This document shows, one piece after another, positions 1 to 8,882 of a stretch of DNA of 17,588 bases. The translations under genes were made by a program, and so were the position numbers. The stretch is taken from contig NZ_LMOM01000022.1 of the NCBI RefSeq assembly GCF_001424185.1, forward strand, positions 31,549 to 49,136, read 5' to 3'. The notes under the pieces are model-generated. The model had not been told where the DNA came from. It was given only the letters and a program-made list of their open reading frames with translations, and did not search any database. This stretch comes from Deinococcus sp. Leaf326 (GTDB taxonomy: Bacteria > Deinococcota > Deinococci > Deinococcales > Deinococcaceae). The number at the start of each line of letters is the position of its first letter. Position 1 is the first letter of the stretch.

Positions 1-1142
<1,142 letters not shown>

Positions 1143-1173
1143 CCCGGCCCCGCGCCGTAGCTGTTCTCCGCGC

Positions 1174-3084
1174 TCAGTTCATGCGGCGGTGGCGCTCGGC
1201 CTCGAAGCGGGCGAGTTCGGCGGGGCTGGACACCTCGCGGGCCACCGACAGCCGCAGCTCCTCGGTGCCGAAGTCGTCCGGGTCGACGTTCAATACGGCG
1301 CCGGCCAGCAGCACCACACGGCGTTTCTCTCCCGCCAGCTGCGCGGCCCGCAGTTCGGCTCTCAGGGCCGAGGCGAGGGTGCCCCGCAGCAGCAGGCGCT
1401 GGTCGTCGGCCCATTCGCTCTCTTCCAGGCCCGGCAGAAATTCGCCCTTGTAGGCGGCCACGGCGGCGTGCAGCTGCCCCGACGCCACGAGCTGCAGCAC
1501 GCGCTGGCTGTCCAGAACAACGCTGGCCTTGCCGCTGAGGCGGTATTCCGGGGCCTGGTGAGCGCCCTCGACGAGCACCACATCGGCCCCGACGCTCTCG
1601 CGGATGTCCGCGACACATTGCCGGAAATAGTTGGCGGCCTTCTTGGGGTCGCGCTCGGGCCACAGCGCCGTGATGATCTCCTGACGGGTGCTGCGCGGGT
1701 GCAGGGCGAGGTAGCACAGCACCGCCACGCTGCCGCGCGTGCGCATGGCGCAGGGCACGCCGTCGCGCAGCGCGAGTTCCTGGCCCAGTGTCATGATCTC
1801 TAGGCGCAGCGCGGCCGTGAACAGGTCGTCGCGCAGGCTGCCGCCCAGGTGCGAGGCGTCCTCCAGGGCGGCCTGAAGCAGCGGCGCGAGGTTGGGCTGC
1901 AGGCGGGCGTAGGTCAGCATCTCCTCGAGTTCTCGCAGTTCCGGGCCGATGGTCGCCCACGACTGCGGCCGGGGGTGGCCGGCCAGTTCCAGCAGCGCCT
2001 CCGCGAGCAGGTCGGCGCAGCGCGGCAGATCGTTCATGCTGTAGGCGCTGTAGGCCGCCAGCAGCAGCGCGCGCGTGGCTTCGAGCACGGAGCCCTGCTC
2101 CAGCGCGGCGCGGCGGACCTCGAGCTGCAGCCGCAGGGCGCCCGGAGCGTCGCCGCGCCGCAGGGTCATCATGGCGATCACCAGGCGGCTGTAGAGCGAG
2201 AGGTCGCGGACCTGCGCCCGCAGCTGTCCGAGCGTCCGGACCGCCTCGACATGCTCGCCGGTCCGGCTCTGGTGGTCGGCCAGCCGGCTCAGGGCGTATT
2301 CCAGGATCTGGCTGTCCTGCACCGCCTGCGCGCGGTCCGCCAGCCCTCCGAGCAGCGCGGCGTAGCCGCCGTAGTCGCCCTGCATCAGCATCAGGTTGGC
2401 CTGACGCGCGTCGAGGTGCAGCGCGACATGTGGGTCGTGCAGGGTCTGGTTGAGCTGCCGGGCCCGCTCCAGCGTGTGCGCCGCCTCGTCGAGCTGCCCG
2501 CATTCCACCTGCACGTCGATGAGCGTATGAAAGGCGGCCAGCAGGGGGCGGGGATTGCGGTCCTGTTCCAGCAGGGGAATGGCGCTGCTCAGCAGCTTGA
2601 GGGCCGCCGTGAATTCGCCGTGGGTCGAGTGGCTGGCCGCCAGCGTGTGGGTGAGTCTCGCGGCCATGCGCCGGTCGCCCAGCGCCAGGTACCCGCGCCG
2701 CGCCTCTTCTATGGCCCGCACGGCGCCGGCTTCTCCGAGCTGGTCGAGCGTTACCCCGAACCAGCGCAGGGTGCGGAATTTCAGCTCGCCGCTCAGATGG
2801 GGCAGCAGGGCCTGAAAATGCTCGGCGGCCTTGCGGCTCCGGCCAGTGGCCCGCAGGAGATTGCCGAACTCGACCGCTGCCTCCTGGTCGCCCAGCGCGA
2901 CGGCCAGCTCCAGAGGTTCCTCGGCGGCCACGAACTGCCCGGTCCGCAGAAGCGAGATTCCTACCCAGGCCAGCTCACGCGCGGTCAGGCCCTCCTGATG
3001 GCGCAGAGCTGTTAAAAGGCGGTCATACTGCCCAGCCTGATACGCCGCTTCGAACTGTTCCGGCGCGTCAAAACGCTCTTTCAC
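1174..3084 (-). CDS. TPR / winged-helix / BTAD transcriptional regulator
   Basis: A 636-aa protein. Residues about 30-430 are Ala/Leu-rich paired helices consistent with tetratricopeptide-like repeats (for example AAEHFQALLPHLSGE and LKLLSSAIPLLEQ). From about residue 445 the text changes to a winged-helix fold (GSVAVLCYLALHP, then QEIITALWPERDPKKAANYF) followed by a bacterial transcriptional activator domain to the C-terminus. This is the SARP/BTAD fold with domain order inverted relative to Streptomyces SARPs, an arrangement common in Deinococcus. A TPR array in such a regulator usually binds a peptide or protein partner; the partner is unknown. The start is GTG, preceded by AAGGAG (plus-strand 3091-3096) with a 6-nt spacer, so this mRNA has a leader. 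It is divergent from a 46-aa peptide gene only 23 nt away. Confidence 0.85.
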   Translation of the reverse strand: MKERFDAPEQFEAAYQAGQYDRLLTALRHQEGLTARELAWVGISLLRTGQFVAAEEPLELAVALGDQEAAVEFGNLLRATGRSRKAAEHFQALLPHLSGELKFRTLRWFGVTLDQLGEAGAVRAIEEARRGYLALGDRRMAARLTHTLAASHSTHGEFTAALKLLSSAIPLLEQDRNPRPLLAAFHTLIDVQVECGQLDEAAHTLERARQLNQTLHDPHVALHLDARQANLMLMQGDYGGYAALLGGLADRAQAVQDSQILEYALSRLADHQSRTGEHVEAVRTLGQLRAQVRDLSLYSRLVIAMMTLRRGDAPGALRLQLEVRRAALEQGSVLEATRALLLAAYSAYSMNDLPRCADLLAEALLELAGHPRPQSWATIGPELRELEEMLTYARLQPNLAPLLQAALEDASHLGGSLRDDLFTAALRLEIMTLGQELALRDGVPCAMRTRGSVAVLCYLALHPRSTRQEIITALWPERDPKKAANYFRQCVADIRESVGADVVLVEGAHQAPEYRLSGKASVVLDSQRVLQLVASGQLHAAVAAYKGEFLPGLEESEWADDQRLLLRGTLASALRAELRAAQLAGEKRRVVLLAGAVLNVDPDDFGTEELRLSVAREVSSPAELARFEAERHRRMN

Positions 3085-3090
3085 AACCCG

Positions 3091-3096
3091 CTCCTT
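3091..3096 (-). promoter_or_regulatory. Shine-Dalgarno of the TPR-BTAD regulator
   Basis: On the minus strand this reads AAGGAG, 6 nt before the GTG start, and fixes that start. It shares one base with the -10-like box of the divergent small gene, so the control elements of the two genes are interlocked. Confidence 0.6.
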
Positions 3097-3101
3097 AAGC
3101 T
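3096..3101 (+). promoter_or_regulatory. -10 box for the 46-aa peptide gene (leaderless)
   Basis: TAAGCT fits TANNNT and ends exactly 6 nt before the ATG at 3108, the same geometry as the cysS leader promoter. It predicts a transcript starting at the A of ATG. No convincing -35 is seen upstream. Confidence 0.45.
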
Positions 3102-3107
3102 GTGGCC

Positions 3108-3248
3108 ATGAAAAGCACTCGCGTGGCTGCCGCTTCCCTGCTCGCCCTGGTCGTCACGGTCTTCAGCGTCGCGGGCGCCTCGCCGGTCGGCGGCTACGGG
3201 CTCGAGAAGGCCCCCACCTCTGCCCGCGCGGCCGCGTCCGCGAGCTGA
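3108..3248 (+). CDS. 46-aa secreted small peptide precursor (putative)
   Basis: ATG to TGA encodes 46 residues. Lys2 and Arg5 precede a hydrophobic stretch (residues 6-23, ending FSVAGA), which is a classic Sec signal peptide. Cleavage after VAGA would release about 22 residues starting SPVGGYGLEKAP and ending in an Ala/Ser-rich tail. No Cys or lipobox is present. The start has a TANNNT box at leaderless distance. The gene is divergent from the TPR-BTAD regulator and lies 10 nt upstream of another small ORF that leads into an HD-GYP gene. I do not recognise the family. It could be an exported signalling peptide, a small membrane peptide or a translated leader. That it is a real gene is inferred from promoter geometry and signal peptide. 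Confidence 0.55.
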   Translation: MKSTRVAAASLLALVVTVFSVAGASPVGGYGLEKAPTSARAAASAS

Positions 3249-3258
3249 GGCCAGGGTC

Positions 3259-3441
3259 ATGTCCATATCTTACCCAGGTTCCAGGAAGTCCGGGCAGAGT
3301 TTGCCCGCCCCTCGCCTCCCCGAGCAGTTCCCTCCGGCCACGGTCTCCAATGTCCGCGCCGACGCCCCCGCTCTGCTGACCATCCGTATGGAGACCCTGG
3401 CCGTCCAGGGCGGCCGGCTGCACTCCTACGGGCTGGAGTAG
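3259..3441 (+). CDS. Small hypothetical protein, 60 aa
   Basis: ATG at 3259 has TGAGG (overlapping the stop of the preceding 46-aa ORF) 8 nt upstream, and the ORF ends in TAG at 3439-3441. The product is Pro/Ala/Arg-rich with no signal peptide or recognised domain. Its last residues, GGRLHSYGLE, echo the GGYGLE of the preceding peptide. GGAG within its last codons is well placed as ribosome binding site for the GTG of the HD-GYP gene 4 nt after its stop, so even if the protein has no function its translation could feed the next gene. It may be a real coupled gene or simply an open stretch. Confidence 0.35.
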   Translation: MSISYPGSRKSGQSLPAPRLPEQFPPATVSNVRADAPALLTIRMETLAVQGGRLHSYGLE

Positions 3442-3445
3442 CCCG

Positions 3446-4120
3446 GTGCCCTGGTGGACCGCGCTGCGCTCCCTGCCGGAAGCGGCGCGGCCCGCCAACT
3501 TTCAGTTTGAGGAAGAAAGTGGCCTGGCCGCGCAGGAACGCCGCGCGGCGGGTAACTGGCTCGGCACGGTGCTGGGCCGGCCGCCCGAGGACCATGAAGA
3601 GTCCACTGCCCGGCTCACTCTGGCCCTGGCGTACTACGCCGGCGAGGTCCAGGACGAGGCCGCCGTGCGCCGCGCCGTGTGGGCCGGCATGCTGCACGAT
3701 ATCGGCAAGTCGGTCGTGGACCCGCGCATCCTGAACAAGCCCGCGCCCCTGACTCCGGCCGAGCGCGCTGTCATGCAGCGTCACCCTTCGGTGGGGCACC
3801 GGCTGGCGACGACCGCTGCGCAGATGGACGCCGGAGCGCTGACGGCCGTCTTGTACCACCATGAACGCTGGGACGGAGAAGGCTACCCGGTGGGGCTCAT
3901 CGGCGAGTCCATCCCGGTGCTGGCGCGCGTCCTGACGGTAGTAGACGTGTACGACGCCCTGAGCCGCGAGCGTCCCTACCGCGCGGCCTGGACTCCAGAT
4001 GAGGCCGCGCGCTATCTCATGACCCACGCGGGCACCGCCTTTGACCCGCGCCTGGTCGAGCTGTTCGTGCAGTGGGTGCTGCCGCAGACGGTGCCCGCCG
4101 GAGCGGGAACAGGCTCCTGA
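3446..4120 (+). CDS. HD-GYP domain c-di-GMP phosphodiesterase
   Basis: A 224-aa protein consisting almost only of an HD-GYP domain. Visible ligands: His50 in DHEES, HDIGK at 84-88, His113 in the QRHPSVG segment, HHERWDGEGYP at 138-148 (the HHExxDGxGYP signature) and VVDVYDAL at 165-172. With every key motif present it should hydrolyse cyclic di-GMP. No receiver, PAS or membrane segment is attached, so input must come from elsewhere. The first 45 residues are a short helical lead-in. The GTG start is supported by GGAG at 3436-3439. It is downstream of two small ORFs on the same strand, probably one transcription unit, and next to a large TPR regulator. Confidence 0.88.
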   Translation: MPWWTALRSLPEAARPANFQFEEESGLAAQERRAAGNWLGTVLGRPPEDHEESTARLTLALAYYAGEVQDEAAVRRAVWAGMLHDIGKSVVDPRILNKPAPLTPAERAVMQRHPSVGHRLATTAAQMDAGALTAVLYHHERWDGEGYPVGLIGESIPVLARVLTVVDVYDALSRERPYRAAWTPDEAARYLMTHAGTAFDPRLVELFVQWVLPQTVPAGAGTGS

Positions 4121-4181
4121 GCCGCCGGGAGCGGGCCACCAACTGGGCCAGAGGGCTCCGGGTACGTCCGGGCGGCCCTGC

Positions 4182-4187
4182 TATAAT
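4182..4187 (+). promoter_or_regulatory. -10 box of the cysS leader transcript (leaderless)
   Basis: A perfect TATAAT, followed by GGGGCC and then ATG at 4194. The expected transcription start is therefore the A of the leader-peptide ATG. The -35 region, about 4159-4164, is poor. This is the strongest -10 in the window. Confidence 0.75.
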
Positions 4188-4193
4188 GGGGCC

Positions 4194-4226
4194 ATGAAAC
4201 CGGTGTGTTGCCTGATCCTGCGGTAA
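4194..4226 (+). CDS. cysS leader peptide with tandem Cys codons ([10 protein letters not shown])
   Basis: A 10-codon ORF, ATG to TAA, starting exactly where transcription should start. Codons 5 and 6 are TGT TGC, both Cys, and the next gene is the cysteinyl-tRNA synthetase. An intrinsic terminator follows 22 nt after the stop. Leader peptides rich in the cognate amino acid act as sensors in ribosome-mediated attenuation: shortage of Cys-tRNA stalls the ribosome at these codons and favours read-through. Leaderless leader peptides have been reported in Deinococcus. That this one regulates cysS is inference, but codon content, promoter, terminator and downstream gene all agree. Confidence 0.8.
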   Translation: MKPVCCLILR

Positions 4227-4241
4227 GCAGTCCCCACCGGT
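4199..4241 (+). promoter_or_regulatory. Leader hairpin pairing the Cys-codon region with downstream RNA
   Basis: ACCGGTG at 4199-4205, inside the leader ORF just before the two Cys codons, is exactly complementary to CACCGGT at 4235-4241. A ribosome stalled on the Cys codons would cover the first arm and free the second. I do not see a strong pairing of the second arm with the terminator stem, so the antiterminator remains undefined. Confidence 0.55.
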
Positions 4242-4248
4242 CTGCCCT

Positions 4249-4284
4249 GCCGCGCCCCCTTTTTGGACGGCGCGGCTTTTTTTT
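4249..4284 (+). terminator. Intrinsic terminator in the cysS leader (attenuator)
   Basis: GCCGCGCC at 4249-4256 and GGCGCGGC at 4269-4276 form a perfect 8-bp GC stem with a 12-nt loop, followed by eight T at 4277-4284. It lies between the leader peptide and cysS on the same strand, so it would switch cysS off unless read through. Confidence 0.85.
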
Positions 4285-4305
4285 GTCCCGCACCCTCTCG
4301 TTCCC

Positions 4306-4310
4306 AGGAG
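4306..4310 (+). promoter_or_regulatory. Shine-Dalgarno of cysS
   Basis: AGGAG with 5 nt to the ATG at 4316. It decides the start: in-frame upstream extension would run through the terminator and leader, so it is rejected. Confidence 0.8.
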
Positions 4311-4315
4311 CCGTC

Positions 4316-5809
<1,494 letters not shown>

Positions 5810-5846
5810 CCTCCCCGCGAATGAGGCTGGCGACCCCCTCCCGTAT

Positions 5847-5870
5847 GCGGCGGGGGCCGCCGCTTCTGTT
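5847..5870 (+). terminator. Candidate terminator after cysS
   Basis: GCGGCGG at 5847-5853 and CCGCCGC at 5857-5863 make a 7-bp stem with a GGG loop followed by TTCTGTT. The T-tract is interrupted, so termination strength is uncertain. Confidence 0.4.
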
Positions 5871-5912
5871 GTGGGCCGAACCCGGCAGCAATGGGGGAGG
5901 CCGGCGGGGGGG

Positions 5913-5918
5913 TAGAAT
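5913..5918 (+). promoter_or_regulatory. -10 box upstream of the 44-aa ORF
   Basis: TAGAAT, in a G-rich stretch right after the cysS terminator candidate. It would start a transcript near 5925 with a leader of roughly 74 nt before the ATG at 5999. A -35 match is not evident. Confidence 0.45.
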
Positions 5919-5920
5919 GT

Positions 5921-5986
5921 TCGGCACGTCACAGATGCCGACCTCAATCTTTCGTTAATCTTCTCGAACTTAAGTTCTCACGAAAG
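5921..5986 (+). promoter_or_regulatory. Structured 5' region with nested inverted repeats
   Basis: Three perfect inverted repeats lie in 66 nt. TCGGCA (5921-5926) pairs with TGCCGA (5936-5941). CTTTCGT (5949-5955) pairs with ACGAAAG (5980-5986). Inside the second is a 12-bp palindrome GAACTTAAGTTC (5966-5977). The segment is much more AT-rich than its surroundings and ends at the ribosome binding site of the next ORF. It could be an operator, a folded mRNA leader or part of a small RNA; it matches no riboswitch I know. Confidence 0.5.
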
Positions 5987-5998
5987 CGAGGTCATTGC

Positions 5999-6133
5999 AT
6001 GCGTTCCCTCCTCCGCCAGCTGTTTCCCCGTCCGGTATCTTCCGTCTCCGCTGCCCAGAGTGCGGTGCCCCAGAGTGGTGGCCTCCAGATCGTGGTGCCG
6101 GTCATCCGCGTCGGCGACCTGCCGCGCCGCTGA
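5999..6133 (+). CDS. Small hypothetical protein, 44 aa
   Basis: ATG at 5999 is preceded by GAGG at 5988-5991 (7-nt spacer) and the ORF ends in TGA at 6131-6133, 19 nt before a good terminator. The product begins MRSLLRQLFPRP, a short basic amphipathic stretch, then Ser/Ala/Gln, then a hydrophobic LQIVVPVIRVGDLPRR end. There is no signal peptide and no known domain. It has its own promoter, leader and terminator, so a monocistronic gene is likely; an alternative is that the whole unit acts as a regulatory RNA. Longer in-frame upstream starts would run through the inverted repeats and are not supported. Confidence 0.5.
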   Translation: MRSLLRQLFPRPVSSVSAAQSAVPQSGGLQIVVPVIRVGDLPRR

Positions 6134-6152
6134 TTTCCCCCTGCCCTGAACG

Positions 6153-6174
6153 CCCCGCCCTGCGCGGGGTTTTT
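6153..6174 (+). terminator. Intrinsic terminator after the 44-aa ORF
   Basis: CCCCGC (6153-6158) and GCGGGG (6164-6169) form a 6-bp stem with a 5-nt loop, followed by five T (6170-6174). It separates the small-ORF unit from mutS. Confidence 0.8.
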
Positions 6175-6232
6175 CGTATCCGGCCTGCCTCCTATTGGGC
6201 CTCGCCTCACTGCCCACCTGCGGCCCCGCCGC

Positions 6233-6238
6233 TATGCT
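6233..6238 (+). promoter_or_regulatory. mutS: -10 box of mutS (leaderless)
   Basis: TATGCT fits TANNNT and ends 7 nt before GTG at 6246 (10 nt before ATG at 6249). No Shine-Dalgarno precedes either codon, consistent with leaderless initiation and supporting the GTG. Confidence 0.45.
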
Positions 6239-6245
6239 GCCGGGC

Positions 6246-8780
6246 GTGATGGTGGCGGCGCAGGTCTTGAAAGGAACGGGGTCGGGCGCCTTGCCGCCGA
6301 TGCTCGAACAGTACGTGCGGATGCGGGACGAGGTGGCGGCGCAGCTTCCGCACGCCATCTTGCTGTTTCAGGTGGGGGACTTCTACGAGACCTTCGGGGA
6401 GGACGCCGAGCGCGCCGCCCGGATGCTGGGGATCGCCCTGACGCACAAGAGCAGCCGGGACTTCTCGACGCCGATGGCCGGCGTGCCGCTGCGCGCACTG
6501 GACCAGAACGTCGAGCGGCTGCTGGCGGCCGGGGTGTGCGTGGCCGTCGCCGATCAGGTCGAGGAAGCGGGGTCGGGCCTCGTCGAGCGCAAGGTCACGC
6601 ACCTGTTGACCCCCGGCACCGTGACCGAGGAGCGGCACCTGAGCGCCGACGAGAACTATCTCGCGGCGGTGGCGACCGGCGACGGCTACGCGCTGGCGCT
6701 GCTTGACGTGTCGACCGGCGAGTTCCGCTGCGCCGCCTTCCACACCCGCTCGGCGCTGTACGACGAACTGGCCCGCTGCCGCGCCCGCGAGGTGCTGCTG
6801 GCGCCCGAGATGTCGGGCAACGCCGCGCTGCTGGCCGACTTCCAGACCCGCTTTCCGGTGATGCTCTCGCCGGCCAACTTCGACGAGGCGGTGGGCCGCG
6901 CCGAGCTCAGGGCCGTGCTCAGCGAGGTGCCGGGGTCGCTGAACTCAGCTGCGCTCGTGCGGGCCTGCGGGGCGGTGCTGGGCTACGCCCGGTTGACGCA
7001 GCAGGGAAGGCTGGAAATGGTACGCCGGGTGGTGCGTTTCGAGCCCGGCGCGCACATGCGCCTGAGCGACGCGGCGGTACGCGCCCTGGAACTGTTCGTG
7101 CCCCAGTCGCCGCAGGGCGTGACATTGATGGACGTGCTGTGCCAGACCCGCACGGCGGGCGGCAAGCGGCGGCTGCGGGCGTGGCTGCGCGCGCCGCTGC
7201 TCGACGACCTGAGCATCCGCGCGCGGCTGGGCGGCGTCGAGGCCCTGACCCGCGCGCCCGACCTGCGCGGCGGCGTGCGGTCGCTGCTGTACCGCGCCCA
7301 CGATCTCGAACGCCTCGCCGCGCGGGTTGCCACCCGCCGCGCCACCCCGCGCGAGGTCGCCGCACTGGCCCGCACCCTGGACCTGCTGCCCGAGGTGGTG
7401 GCCCTGCTCGCGGCCCAGGACGGCCTGCTGGGCACCGTGCGCGCCCGCCTGGGCGGCCTGCCCGAGGTCGTGACCCGGATCCGCGCCGCGCTGGTGGACG
7501 ACCCGCCCATCCGTGTGGGCGACGGCGGCCTGATCCGTGACGGCTTTCATGAGGAACTCGACGGCCTGCGCCGCGAGGCTCTGGGCCACCGCGAGTGGCT
7601 GGCGCACCTGGAACTCAGCGAGCGCGAGCGCACCGGCATCGGCAGCTTGAAGGTCGGGTACAACAACGTCTTCGGCTACTACCTGGAGGTCACGGGCGCG
7701 CATCTGGGCAAGGTGCCCGCCGATTACCGCCAGATCGCCACCCTCAAGGACCGCGCCCGCTTTACCCGCCCCGACCTGCGCGAGCGCGAGCGCGAGATCG
7801 CCCGGCTGGAGGCGGCGGCGGGCCGGCTGGAGCTGGAGGTGTTTACCGAACTGCGCGACAGCCTCGCGGCCCACGCCGAGGCGCTGGGCGAGGCAGCCGG
7901 CGCCCTGAGCGACCTCGACGTGCTCGCCGGGCTGGCCGAACTGGCGACCGAACATGGCTGGGTGCGGCCGGTCACGCGGGCGGCGGGCGAGGACGCGCGG
8001 CTGACCCAGGCGCGGCACCCAGTGGTCGAGGGGGCGACCGGCGGGCGGTTCGTGCCCAACGACGCCGACCTCGGGCGCGGGCGGCACGTGCTGCTGCTCA
8101 CCGGACCGAACATGGCGGGCAAGAGCACCTACCTGCGCACCGTCGCCATCTGCGCGCTGCTGCACCAGATCGGGTCGTTCGTGCCGGCCGTCAGTGCCGA
8201 GCTGCCCATCTACGACGCCGTGCATACCCGCATCGGCGCGTCGGACGACCTCGCGGGGGGGCGCAGCACCTTCATGGTCGAGATGTCCGAACTCGCGGGC
8301 ATCCTGCACGGCGCGACTGCGCGCAGCCTCGTGATCCTTGACGAGGTGGGGCGCGGCACCTCGACCCTCGACGGCCTCGCCATCGCGCAGGCGGCCCTGG
8401 AACACCTGCACGCGACCGGCGCCCACACACTGTTCGCCACGCACTACTTCGAGCTGACGCGGCTGGAGGGCGACTACCCCGGCCTCGTGAACCTGCATGT
8501 CGCCGCCGAGGAGGACGAGGCCGCCGGGGGCCTGACCTTCTACCATCAGGTCGTGCCGGGGGCCGCCCGCCAGAGCTACGGCGTGGAGGTCGCTCGCCTC
8601 GCGGGCCTGCCCGCCCCCGTGACCGGCCGCGCCGCCCGGCTGCTCGGTGCGCTGAATACCCAGGGCGACGACGCCCGGCTGCGGCGCGACCTCGCCGCCC
8701 TGGACCTGGGCCGACTGACCCCCCTGGAAGCCCTGGAACTGCTGCACCGCTGGCAGCGCGGCCTGCTGAGCGGTGAATAA
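6246..8780 (+). CDS. mutS: DNA mismatch repair protein MutS
   Basis: About 844 aa, the usual length of MutS1. It recognises mispaired bases and small loops as a dimer and uses ATP to recruit MutL. Seen: the mismatch-reading Phe-x-Glu in GDFYETF (Phe46, Glu48), the clamp and lever region in the middle, Walker A GPNMAGKST from residue 620, Walker B VILDEVGRGTSTLDG and the ATHYFEL motif in the ATPase, and a C-terminal helical tail. The start is GTG at 6246 (or the adjacent ATG at 6249), chosen because LPPMLEQYV follows at the normal distance and a TANNNT box lies just upstream; an ATG at 6195 would sit above that promoter. No mutL is adjacent in this window. Confidence 0.97.
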   Translation: MMVAAQVLKGTGSGALPPMLEQYVRMRDEVAAQLPHAILLFQVGDFYETFGEDAERAARMLGIALTHKSSRDFSTPMAGVPLRALDQNVERLLAAGVCVAVADQVEEAGSGLVERKVTHLLTPGTVTEERHLSADENYLAAVATGDGYALALLDVSTGEFRCAAFHTRSALYDELARCRAREVLLAPEMSGNAALLADFQTRFPVMLSPANFDEAVGRAELRAVLSEVPGSLNSAALVRACGAVLGYARLTQQGRLEMVRRVVRFEPGAHMRLSDAAVRALELFVPQSPQGVTLMDVLCQTRTAGGKRRLRAWLRAPLLDDLSIRARLGGVEALTRAPDLRGGVRSLLYRAHDLERLAARVATRRATPREVAALARTLDLLPEVVALLAAQDGLLGTVRARLGGLPEVVTRIRAALVDDPPIRVGDGGLIRDGFHEELDGLRREALGHREWLAHLELSERERTGIGSLKVGYNNVFGYYLEVTGAHLGKVPADYRQIATLKDRARFTRPDLREREREIARLEAAAGRLELEVFTELRDSLAAHAEALGEAAGALSDLDVLAGLAELATEHGWVRPVTRAAGEDARLTQARHPVVEGATGGRFVPNDADLGRGRHVLLLTGPNMAGKSTYLRTVAICALLHQIGSFVPAVSAELPIYDAVHTRIGASDDLAGGRSTFMVEMSELAGILHGATARSLVILDEVGRGTSTLDGLAIAQAALEHLHATGAHTLFATHYFELTRLEGDYPGLVNLHVAAEEDEAAGGLTFYHQVVPGAARQSYGVEVARLAGLPAPVTGRAARLLGALNTQGDDARLRRDLAALDLGRLTPLEALELLHRWQRGLLSGE

Positions 8781-8843
8781 CGGCCGCCGGAAGGGGCAAG
8801 AGTAAGCGTGCCAGTCGGCTTTTTCTGGACCGACTTGCTGGAC

Positions 8844-8872
8844 TTGACCCCGCATGCATAGCGCGCTATAGT
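8844..8872 (+). promoter_or_regulatory. Sigma-70-type promoter with no downstream gene
   Basis: TTGACC (8844-8849), a 17-nt spacer and TATAGT (8867-8872) make the best two-box promoter in the window. The expected start is near A8879, only 4 nt before a terminator stem. A 12-bp palindrome ATAGCGCGCTAT (8858-8869) covers the spacer end and the -10, as an operator might. Confidence 0.6.
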
Positions 8873-8882
8873 TTTCCCATCA

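Noticed and set aside
3257..4027. 256-codon minus-strand frame opposite the HD-GYP gene
   Set aside because: No domain, no promoter, and the opposite strand has a complete HD-GYP signature.
4205..4315. Upstream extension of cysS to an alternative start at 4205
   Set aside because: It would translate through the attenuator terminator and overlap the Cys leader ORF; the ATG at 4316 has a good Shine-Dalgarno.
6195..6245. mutS start at ATG 6195
   Set aside because: It lies upstream of the TATGCT box and adds a non-conserved segment before the normal MutS N-terminus; GTG 6246 or ATG 6249 fit better.
8813..8835. AGTCGG/CCGACT hairpin after mutS as a terminator
   Set aside because: The T-run is inside the loop, not after the stem; the real terminator is at 8883-8907.
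6945..8855. 636-codon minus-strand frame across mutS
   Set aside because: Antisense shadow: composition dominated by Gln, Val, Gly, His and Arg as expected opposite a GC-rich coding frame, with no recognised motif.
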